Assembly (NCBI RefSeq): GCF_022009635.1
Contig: NZ_CP091716.1
Location: 7,310,501 to 7,374,500 of the forward strand
Length of the DNA: 64,000 bases
Direction of reading: 5' to 3'
DNA from: Variovorax paradoxus
Lineage (GTDB): Bacteria > Pseudomonadota > Gammaproteobacteria > Burkholderiales > Burkholderiaceae_C
A model generated the notes under the pieces. It had not been told where the DNA came from. It ran no database searches and saw only the letters and a list, made by a program, of their open reading frames with translations. Shown here piece after piece: positions 25,464 through 32,585 of this stretch. The translations under genes were made by a program, and so were the position numbers. The first letter of the stretch is position 1; the number at the start of each line of letters is the position of its first letter.

Positions 25464-26411
25464 TCATGCAGCCATCGCCTGCTGGCGCGCCACGCGCCGC
25501 ACACTCTGCGGCGGCTGGCCCAGCGTGCGCAGGAAGGCGCGGCGCATGCGCTCGGGGTCGCCGAAGCCCACTTCCTGCGCGACCACGCCGAGCGCCAGCC
25601 GGCCCTCGTCGATCAACGCCCGCGCCGCTTCCACGCGCAGGCTCTCGACCGCCTGCGCGGGCGACTGGCCGGTCTCGGCCTTGAAGGCGCGGCTGAACTG
25701 GCGCGGGCTCAGGTGCGCCACCTCGGCCAGCTCCTCGACCGACAGCCCTTCGCGCAGATGCGCCCGCGCATAGGCCAACGCGAGCTGGATGCGATCCGAC
25801 TTGGGCTCCAGTTCCAGCAGCGCCGAGAACTGCGACTGCCCACCCGCGCGCCGGTGGTACACGACCAGCTTCTTCGCAATCAACCGGGCCATGTCGACGC
25901 CCAGGTCCTCCTCCACCAGCGCGAGCACGAGATCGATGCCGGCGGTCATGCCGGCCGAGGTCCAGAGCGAGTCGTCGTTGATGAAGATGCGGTCGGGCTG
26001 CACCTTGGCGAGCGGATGGCAACGCTGCAGCTCCTGCGCAAAGGCCCAGTGCGTGGTCACGCGGCGCCCGTCGAGCAGCCCCGCGTCGGCCAGCCCGAAG
26101 GCGCCGGTGCAGATGCTCGCCACGCGGCGCGCGCTGCGCCGGCCGGAGCGCAGGATCTGACAGAGCTTCTCGGAGGTGGGAGTGATGGTGAGCGAACCGG
26201 TCATCACCAGGGTGTCGAACTTCGCGGCGGTGTAGCGCTTGCTGTCGACCGTCACGCCCGAGGAACTGACGACGGGGCCGCCCGTCTCGGACAGCATTTC
26301 CACGCAGTAGACCGGCTGGTCAAGGTGCATGTTCGCAAGCTCGAAAGCAGCGATCGCGGCCAGGTCGAGGATCTGGAAGCCGGGGAAGACGAGCACGCCG
26401 ATGCGCTTCAT
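25464..26411 (-). CDS. GlxA-type transcriptional regulator (DJ-1/PfpI plus AraC HTH)
   Basis: A 315-residue two-domain regulator. Residues 1-185 form a DJ-1/PfpI-like domain (IGVLVFPGFQILDLAAIAAF and the nucleophile-elbow Cys in SICTGAFGLADAGLL). Residues about 210-310 form an AraC-type double helix-turn-helix (LSVEELAEVAHLSPRQFSRA, then VAQEVGFGDPERMRRAFLRT). Such proteins usually act on adjacent genes; here the SDR downstream is the likely target. The DJ-1 domain probably senses a small ligand rather than acting as an enzyme. Confidence 0.93.
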   Translation of the reverse strand: MKRIGVLVFPGFQILDLAAIAAFELANMHLDQPVYCVEMLSETGGPVVSSSGVTVDSKRYTAAKFDTLVMTGSLTITPTSEKLCQILRSGRRSARRVASICTGAFGLADAGLLDGRRVTTHWAFAQELQRCHPLAKVQPDRIFINDDSLWTSAGMTAGIDLVLALVEEDLGVDMARLIAKKLVVYHRRAGGQSQFSALLELEPKSDRIQLALAYARAHLREGLSVEELAEVAHLSPRQFSRAFKAETGQSPAQAVESLRVEAARALIDEGRLALGVVAQEVGFGDPERMRRAFLRTLGQPPQSVRRVARQQAMAA

Positions 26412-26579
26412 GCCGATGTCCTGAAAAGAGGTTTATCTATTGTTCGGGACGACAGCCTAAGCAGCTTGCACGAGGCGAGCGAGCCCCAGGGTCATTGAAG
26501 CGGGCAATGGGCACGGCCGAGAGGCCCACCGTGACCGGGCCCCCTCTTGTCGGACTGTGGCTCTCTGGCATCGAAAATT

Positions 26580-26595
26580 TGTGAACAAGTTCACA
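26580..26595. promoter_or_regulatory. CRP-like palindrome
   Basis: TGTGAACAAGTTCACA is a dyad with 7-base arms and matches the CRP/Vfr core TGTGA-N6-TCACA. It lies in the 410-base gap (26412-26821) between the GlxA-type regulator and the unknown lipoprotein, about 50 bases upstream of a promoter-like sequence. That spacing would suit activation of the lipoprotein gene. Apart from this and the promoter, I see no gene or repeat in the gap. Confidence 0.5.
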
Positions 26596-26645
26596 GAAGT
26601 CTTCGCCACGGCCTGCCCGGCCACATCCCTGTCAGAAACGATTTA

Positions 26646-26673
26646 CTGACATTTAGATACGTCAAGTTACGAT
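26646..26673 (+). promoter_or_regulatory. Putative sigma-70 promoter
   Basis: CTGACA (26646-26651), a 16-base spacer and TACGAT (26668-26673) resemble -35 and -10 boxes. The stretch is AT-rich against a GC-rich background and lies about 150 bases before the lipoprotein start, implying a long leader. Confidence 0.4.
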
Positions 26674-26821
26674 TGCGCAGTCAGGCCCCGGTCAGTTCGG
26701 CCGCCGGGCTCACTCTTCCTCAAGCACAACGAACGGAGTCCCGGTGATTGCTGTCAGCGGCGCATTGCAGCGCGAATTCGAAACCTCTCCTGCCCTGCCC
26801 GAGCCCCGGAACGGTTCTCCC

Positions 26822-27601
26822 ATGCGCACCCTCTGCTGCGTCGTCGCCATCTCGGTTTTCGTCAGCGGCTGCGCCACGGCCAACATCGCCTACACGCCGC
26901 GCGCCAGCCAGGACACCGCGCAGACAATCAAGTACACCGACGGGGTGGGCACGCTGTCCGAGAAGGACGAATCACGCGAGCTCTTCGTCTACTCGCGCTT
27001 CAAGATGCAGGGGCCGACCCAGCCGACCTTCACGCTGGGCTACGCCAACAACACGGCTGCGCCCGTGAACTTCAGCACCGACAACGTCAAGGCCTACTTC
27101 CGCGGCGCGCCGGTGCAGATCTACACCTACAGCGAGCGCATTGCCGAGATCCAGTCCGAGAAGCAGGCCAAGCAGGTGGCGCTGGCCATCATCGGCGGAC
27201 TGGCGGCCGGCGCGGCGGCCTATGGCGCCTCGCGCCAGACCTACCGGCAGAACTACTCGGGTTCCGTGGTCGGCCGCCACGGCATCACGAGCTTCGCCGG
27301 CACGAACACGGTGCGCGTGTACGACCCCGTGGCCGGCATGCTGGCGGGCGCGGCCGTGGGCGGCGCGACGGTGCTGGGCATCCGGCAGATCGAGTACAAC
27401 GCAGAGAGCCAGGAGCAGTCGGCCAACTCGATCCTGCAATTGAACACGGTGGAGCCGCTGCAGATGGTGACGGGCGACCTGGTGCTGAAGAACTGCTGCG
27501 ACCCCAACCCGCGGCCCGACGACGTGATCCGCCTCGAGGTGACGGCGAGCGAGAAGACCTCGGTGTTCGAGTTCGTACGCTCGCAGGTCAAGACCCGCTG
27601 A
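26822..27601 (+). CDS. Hypothetical lipoprotein
   Basis: A 259-residue protein with a signal peptide and lipobox VSGC (Cys near residue 18). The ATG at 26822 fits the lipoprotein signal; the longer frame from 26744 does not. The mature part has a beta-like region (TFTLGYANNTAAPVNFSTDN), two Gly/Ala-rich hydrophobic stretches resembling glycine zippers (LAIIGGLAAGAAAYGA and VAGMLAGAAVGGATVLG), and a Cys-Cys pair (LKNCCDPN). No known family is recognised. It is followed after 21 bases by a zinc-ribbon protein, so the two probably form an operon under the CRP-like site upstream. Confidence 0.75.
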   Translation: MRTLCCVVAISVFVSGCATANIAYTPRASQDTAQTIKYTDGVGTLSEKDESRELFVYSRFKMQGPTQPTFTLGYANNTAAPVNFSTDNVKAYFRGAPVQIYTYSERIAEIQSEKQAKQVALAIIGGLAAGAAAYGASRQTYRQNYSGSVVGRHGITSFAGTNTVRVYDPVAGMLAGAAVGGATVLGIRQIEYNAESQEQSANSILQLNTVEPLQMVTGDLVLKNCCDPNPRPDDVIRLEVTASEKTSVFEFVRSQVKTR

Positions 27602-27622
27602 AACTCCCCCTCCACAGCCGCC

Positions 27623-28372
27623 ATGACGTCACCCCTGCGCCTCGACTTCAATTTCACGCCGCTGCCGAACACGCCCACGCTGCCGAAATGCACGGTCGTG
27701 AGCGCGGCAGGCTATGCCTTCTTCAGCGACGAGAAGGTCGCGCTGGCCTTCGGCACGACCTGCGTGGCCGTGGCCGTGGAAGGACGGGACCCCGTGGCGG
27801 TGCCCTATTTCGAACTCGCCGAACTCTCGCTCGGCAATCACGCGATCACGACGACGGGGCACACCTACCCGGACTTCGGCCTGTTCGGCGGCCTGCTGTC
27901 CGGCGGCGCCACGAACAAGGAGGTCACCAGCTCCACCACGCAGCCGAGCGCCCAGACCTTCATCTCGCTGGTCACGCACGTCGGCGAGCTGCACCTGCTC
28001 TTCACCGGCCTGTCGCCGGCCGTGTTGCGCATGTTGCTGGCGGAGGCCTTCACCGTATGGCGCCAGAACCAGCCGGACTGGCTCGAGAAGCGGCGCAAGT
28101 CCGTCGATGCCTACGTCGATCGCGAAGGGCTCGACGAGCAGACGCGCACCGCGCTGAAGGAACGACTGCTCACGTCGCTGGTGCCGGTCGCGCCACCACC
28201 GGCACCGTCCGGCCCGTTCGCCGGCACGGCCATGGCAGGCGATTTCGAGGCCCCCGTGCGCATGGGGGTGTGCCCCTCGTGCAAGACGACGATTCCGTTC
28301 TTCTCCGAGGAATGCCCCAAGTGCCAGGCACTGTTCGGGCCCGACTCGGCATGGCAGGTCCGGCCGCTTTGA
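27623..28372 (+). CDS. Hypothetical protein with C-terminal zinc ribbon
   Basis: A 249-residue cytoplasmic protein without signal or membrane helix. The N-terminal part (about 20-150) looks like a mixed alpha/beta domain, followed by a charged helix (WLEKRRKSVDAYVDREGLDE) and a Pro-rich linker. The C-terminus has a four-Cys zinc ribbon, CPSC-x10-CPKC. No function is recognised. It is 21 bases downstream of the unknown lipoprotein and 106 bases upstream of an MFS exporter on the same strand. Confidence 0.72.
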   Translation: MTSPLRLDFNFTPLPNTPTLPKCTVVSAAGYAFFSDEKVALAFGTTCVAVAVEGRDPVAVPYFELAELSLGNHAITTTGHTYPDFGLFGGLLSGGATNKEVTSSTTQPSAQTFISLVTHVGELHLLFTGLSPAVLRMLLAEAFTVWRQNQPDWLEKRRKSVDAYVDREGLDEQTRTALKERLLTSLVPVAPPPAPSGPFAGTAMAGDFEAPVRMGVCPSCKTTIPFFSEECPKCQALFGPDSAWQVRPL

Positions 28373-28478
28373 CCTGACCGGGCCACCGCGGCGCGCCCTT
28401 CCCGCGCGGCGATGGGCCCCGCCGCCAATGGGCAAGCGCGCGATCGGCCGCGCCGCCACACAATGGATTCGCCCCATC

Positions 28479-29720
28479 ATGACGAATCCGACGACTCCCG
28501 ACGCGCCCGCGGCGCACACCGGCACCGACACCCACTGGCAGCGCAACCTCGCCGTGTGCATGTTCGGCTCCTTCACCACCATCATCGCGATGACGCTGCT
28601 GCTGCCGTTTCTGCCGCTGTACGTCGAGCAGCTGGGCGTGAGCGACCACGCGGCCATCGTGCAGTGGTCGGGCGCAGCCTATGGCGCGACCTTCTTCAGC
28701 GCCGCGCTGGTGGCGCCGCTGTGGGGCCGGCTGGCCGACCGCTATGGCCGCAAGCCGATGCTGATCCGCGCGAGCCTGGGCATGTCGGTGGCGATGGCGC
28801 TCATCGGCATCGCGGGCAACGTGTGGCAGCTCGTCGGCCTGCGCCTGCTGGCCGGGCTGCTGGGCGGCTACGCCTCGGGATCGATGGTGCTCGTGGCCAC
28901 GCAGACGCCCAAGGCACGCACCGGCTGGGCACTGGGCACCATGTCGTCGGCCATCATGGCGGGCAACCTCGTGGGCCCGCTGGTGGGCGGCGTTCTGCCG
29001 CCACTGATCGGCATCCGCGCGACCTTCTTCGCCGCGGGCGCGATGATCTTCGTGGCCTTCCTGGCCACCGCCTTCCTGATCCGCGAAGAAAAGAAAACCC
29101 CCGGCGCCTCGAAGCAGCGCGGCACCGCCGACGCCGGCTGGGCGGCCGTGCCCGACAAGCGCCCGCTGGTCGCGATGCTCTTGACCGGCATGCTGCTGAT
29201 GCTGGCGAACATGTCGATCGAGCCGATCATCACGGTGTACGTGGCCACGCTGGTCGAGGACCCGAACCGCGTGACGATGATGGCCGGCCTCGTGATGTCC
29301 GCGGCCGCGCTGGGCAGCATCCTCTCGGCTTCGCGGCTGGGCAAGCTGGCCGACCGTGTGGGCCACTGGAACGTCATCGTCGGCTGTCTCGCGGTGTCGG
29401 CGGTGCTGCTGGTGCCGCAGGCCTTCGTGACCTCGGGCTGGCAGCTGGTGGTGCTGCGCTTCCTGATGGGGCTGTCGCTCGGCGGGCTGCTGCCGTGCAT
29501 CGCGAGCGTGATCCGCCACAACGTGCCCGAGCGCGTGGCCGGCAACATGCTCGGCTACTCGACCTCGGCGCAGTACACGGGCCAGGTCGCGGGGCCGCTG
29601 CTCGGCGGCTTCGTGGGCGGCCATGTGGGCATGCGCGCCGTGTTCCTCGGCACCTGCGTGCTGATGGCCGCGGGCGCTGGCTGGAACTGGCTCGCGAAGC
29701 GCCGGCAGCCGCCAGGCTGA
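28479..29720 (+). CDS. MFS transporter, drug-efflux type
   Basis: A 413-residue major-facilitator protein with about 12 hydrophobic helices. The loop 2-3 motif is present as GRLADRYGRKPMLI, and the second half has SASRLGKLADRVG. The ATG at 28479 is used; no strong ribosome site is visible. The sequence resembles TetA/YitG-like multidrug exporters, but the substrate is not evident. It ends 39 bases before the convergent acylase gene. Confidence 0.88.
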   Translation: MTNPTTPDAPAAHTGTDTHWQRNLAVCMFGSFTTIIAMTLLLPFLPLYVEQLGVSDHAAIVQWSGAAYGATFFSAALVAPLWGRLADRYGRKPMLIRASLGMSVAMALIGIAGNVWQLVGLRLLAGLLGGYASGSMVLVATQTPKARTGWALGTMSSAIMAGNLVGPLVGGVLPPLIGIRATFFAAGAMIFVAFLATAFLIREEKKTPGASKQRGTADAGWAAVPDKRPLVAMLLTGMLLMLANMSIEPIITVYVATLVEDPNRVTMMAGLVMSAAALGSILSASRLGKLADRVGHWNVIVGCLAVSAVLLVPQAFVTSGWQLVVLRFLMGLSLGGLLPCIASVIRHNVPERVAGNMLGYSTSAQYTGQVAGPLLGGFVGGHVGMRAVFLGTCVLMAAGAGWNWLAKRRQPPG

Positions 29721-29759
29721 CCGCCGCGCCTCGCGAGCCTCGCTTTTCGGACCTCGGAC

Positions 29760-32318
29760 TTACTCGTTGATCGACGTGCTGCGCAAGGCCGCGTCGGCCT
29801 TGATCTCCGACTCCGAGAACGGCACCTTCAGCCACTGCCCGGCGCTGTAGGCGCGGGTGTAGTCGCCGTTGTGCTCGGACGCAGGGTCGTCCGACAGCGA
29901 GAAGGTCAGGAAGGTGTGGGCCTCCACGCCGCCCTCGGGGAAGCGCACGATCTGCATGTAGCTGTTGCCGTTCGGGTCCTTGTCCATCGTGTAGCCGCCC
30001 TTGTCGAGGCGGTTGTCCGAGCACGAGATGGTGAAGTAGCCCGGCCCGCCGCAGCCGCCGTACAGCGGGATCTTCTTGCCGCCGCGGGTGGCGAACAGGT
30101 AGTCGCCACGCTGCGCGTCGACCGCATAGCCGCTGGCTTCCACGCGCAGCACCGCGGCGCCGAAGGCCTGGCGCAAGTTCTGCGCGGTGGTCGGGTCGGT
30201 CTTCAGGCCGCGTGGCGTCTGGATCGGCGCATCCGGGTCGAACGGCGTGGTGTAGATCGCGCTGCTGGGCAGCAGTGCGCGGTTCCAGAACTCGTCCCAC
30301 AGGTGGGCGCCGCGCGAGGCGGTGACGCCGGTGTTGTCCCAGCTGCGCAGCGCATTGCAGGCGGCCGTGGTGTCAACGTTGCGTGCCGGCGTGAACGTTT
30401 CCTTGGCCTGCAGGTCGCCGTTGACCGCGAAGGTCGCCGGCAACGCGCACACGATGTCCAGCGCCTCGTTCTTGAACACCTCGGCCGTAAGCACGCGGCT
30501 GTTGAGCACCATGCGCTTGACCGTGTCGACCGTCGCGCCCTTGGCGCCGTAGCTGTCGGTGCCGTCGATGCGGCCCTGCGCCAGCAGGTTGCCCATGCGG
30601 GTGCGGAAGCTCACCGCTTCGGTGCGGGCCGCGCCCATGATGTCCGGGTAGCCGGTCAGCGGCACCTTCGGATTGGCGAGCCAGTAGCTGTCGTTCATGT
30701 TGGCGACGTAGTCGTCGCGCATCAGGCTGGGCATGCGCGACGGGCCGATGGCGCCCTTCTGCACCGAGTCGGCATCGGTCTGCCAGTCGCAGGCGCTGCG
30801 CGAACCATCCAGGATCGGCACGCGCGGAGACGAACCGCGCAGGGCGTTGGCGACCTGGCTCTGGCTCGAGCAGCTCGCCATCTGGTCGGCCGAGACGTTG
30901 GGCACGGCGCCGATGTCGGCATACCAGGCCTTGTCGCTGCCACGGCCGACGGCCACGGTGTTGACCCACGGGATGGCCGCTTCTTCACGCTGGATGGCGA
31001 TGAATTCGTCGAGCGACTTCGCCTGGTTCCAGCGCAGCCAGTTGCGGAAGGTGCGGTAGTTCTCGCCGTTGATGTCGCGCATCGCATAGGCCGTGGCCTG
31101 GCCCCACGGCGGCAACATGGAATTGGCCGCATTCAGGTTGAGCATCGGCCCGTACTCGGACTTGTAGAGCGTGCGCGTCACCTGCGTCATCTCGCCGGTC
31201 GCGGCCTTCACCTTGATGGTGATGGCGTCCGCCTGCATCTTCACGGCCTTGCCGTCGCGCATGTAGCTCGTCGGATCGCCCGAGGCCAGCTGCAGCTCGT
31301 AGATGCCGAAGCGCCGCGCGGTCGACACCGTGTGGCTCCAGGCGATGTTGTCGTTGAAGCCGATCAGGATCACCGGAATGCCCAGGAACGAGGTGCCGCT
31401 GATGTTCAGCTGCCCCGGGATGGTGAGCTGCGCCTGATAGAAGCGGTCGGGCCCGCGCCAGTACCAGTGCGGGTTGCCGAACAGCAGCGGGCTCTTGTCG
31501 CCGGTGGCCGCCGTGCCGAAACCGATCATGTTGCTGCCCACGCCTTCGTGGCCGCCGACCTGCATCGGGAGTTCGCCGATGTTCAGCGCCGCGTGCTGGA
31601 CCCCGAGTTTGCGGACGTGGCTGCGCGCGCTCAGCTTCTGCGGACCGTTCGGCTCGGGCGCGACAGCGGTGGCGATGGCCGTCAGGAAGTTGCTGTATCC
31701 CCCCGCCAGGTTGGCCGCATACATGCGGCGATAGATGTCGTCGGTGGTGATGGGCTGCACCCATGCCTCGGTGCGGCAGGCCGCATGCGCGCTGCCGCCA
31801 GCCCTGGCCTCCCGCACATAGCGGTTGTAGCCCGCCGTGAAGCCCTCGACCATCTTCTTCAGGTTGTCGGGCTGCGCGTCGATCATCTTCTTCAGCACAT
31901 CGGCCGATATCACGTGGCGGTGGAAGAAGTCGGAGTCGATGTTCTTCGGCCGAGCGATGGTGCTGCTGGCCACGAGCTGCGCATCGGCGCCGAGATACTG
32001 CGAGCGCTCGCCGCGATAGGTGAGGAACGAGTCGGCCATGGTGCAGAGGTTGTCCTCCGCCTGCGCATAGCCGTAGCCGTAGCCCACGCCCGCGAAGTTG
32101 TCGGCCTTGATGTGCGGCACGCCCATGGCGGTGCGGCGTATCTCGGCCTTATAGGTGGCATCGGCCTGCGGATTGCCCGGGTTGGCGGGGCTGCCAGGCG
32201 TCGGAATGAACGAGAAGCCGTTGTTGCCGCCGCCACCGCAGGCGACCAGGGCGGCTGACGCCGCGAGTGCGAGCATGAACGGCGGCACGAAGCCGCGACG
32301 GGATGTCTGTTGTCTCAT
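29760..32318 (-). CDS. Penicillin acylase-family Ntn-hydrolase (possible AHL acylase), lipoprotein signal
   Basis: An 852-residue exported enzyme. Lipobox LVAC gives Cys27. After an alpha chain (about 50-260) the autoproteolytic site is GVGSNMIGFG, with Ser262 as the expected nucleophile at the start of the beta chain; DKSPLLFGNPHW, IGFNDNIAWSHT and YIYTTPF-like segments follow. It would be cleaved into two chains and hydrolyse amide bonds in the envelope. Relatives include N-acyl-homoserine-lactone acylases and penicillin-type acylases; substrate cannot be fixed. The start ATG at 32318 has GGAG 5 bases upstream, but that GGAG sits in a hairpin (32324-32359). The 267-base gap to the nuclease gene holds no other gene. 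Confidence 0.88.
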   Translation of the reverse strand: MRQQTSRRGFVPPFMLALAASAALVACGGGGNNGFSFIPTPGSPANPGNPQADATYKAEIRRTAMGVPHIKADNFAGVGYGYGYAQAEDNLCTMADSFLTYRGERSQYLGADAQLVASSTIARPKNIDSDFFHRHVISADVLKKMIDAQPDNLKKMVEGFTAGYNRYVREARAGGSAHAACRTEAWVQPITTDDIYRRMYAANLAGGYSNFLTAIATAVAPEPNGPQKLSARSHVRKLGVQHAALNIGELPMQVGGHEGVGSNMIGFGTAATGDKSPLLFGNPHWYWRGPDRFYQAQLTIPGQLNISGTSFLGIPVILIGFNDNIAWSHTVSTARRFGIYELQLASGDPTSYMRDGKAVKMQADAITIKVKAATGEMTQVTRTLYKSEYGPMLNLNAANSMLPPWGQATAYAMRDINGENYRTFRNWLRWNQAKSLDEFIAIQREEAAIPWVNTVAVGRGSDKAWYADIGAVPNVSADQMASCSSQSQVANALRGSSPRVPILDGSRSACDWQTDADSVQKGAIGPSRMPSLMRDDYVANMNDSYWLANPKVPLTGYPDIMGAARTEAVSFRTRMGNLLAQGRIDGTDSYGAKGATVDTVKRMVLNSRVLTAEVFKNEALDIVCALPATFAVNGDLQAKETFTPARNVDTTAACNALRSWDNTGVTASRGAHLWDEFWNRALLPSSAIYTTPFDPDAPIQTPRGLKTDPTTAQNLRQAFGAAVLRVEASGYAVDAQRGDYLFATRGGKKIPLYGGCGGPGYFTISCSDNRLDKGGYTMDKDPNGNSYMQIVRFPEGGVEAHTFLTFSLSDDPASEHNGDYTRAYSAGQWLKVPFSESEIKADAALRSTSINE

Positions 32319-32323
32319 GAAGT

Positions 32324-32359
32324 CTCCGGTTGATGCTCTCTTGATGGAGCATGCCGGAG
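32324..32359 (-). promoter_or_regulatory. Hairpin covering the acylase ribosome-binding site
   Basis: In the acylase mRNA the Shine-Dalgarno GGAG (32327-32324) is part of CCGGAG, which pairs with an upstream CTCCGG (32359-32354). A second stem, ATGCTC with GAGCAT, continues the hairpin around an 8-base loop. The arrangement would hide the ribosome site until the hairpin opens. This could be translational control, for example by temperature or a ligand; which one is not shown. Confidence 0.55.
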
Positions 32360-32585
32360 CATAGGCACGGGCGCGGCCCGTGGCTTGAACGCAGCCGCTG
32401 TGATGCGCGGGCAGCACCACGCATTCAGTTTCTGTGCATGCGTAGATCAACCACGCCGAACGACCTGGACAGAAAAACGCTTGTGGTCCAGGTCGGTCGG
32501 CGTGCACAAGGTCAGATCGCGCCCCCGGCAAGTCCCCGCGAGATCGTGAGAATGGGCGCGCTCCTTGGCGGGACTAAATTCGGGC

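Noticed and set aside
24738..26498. A 586-residue open frame on the plus strand
   Set aside because: It is antisense to the SDR and GlxA-type genes, whose motifs are clear, and its translation is low-complexity Arg/His/Gln-rich sequence.
26547..26747. A 66-residue open frame in the 410-base gap
   Set aside because: It spans the CRP-like dyad and the promoter-like region, and has no ribosome site or conserved pattern.
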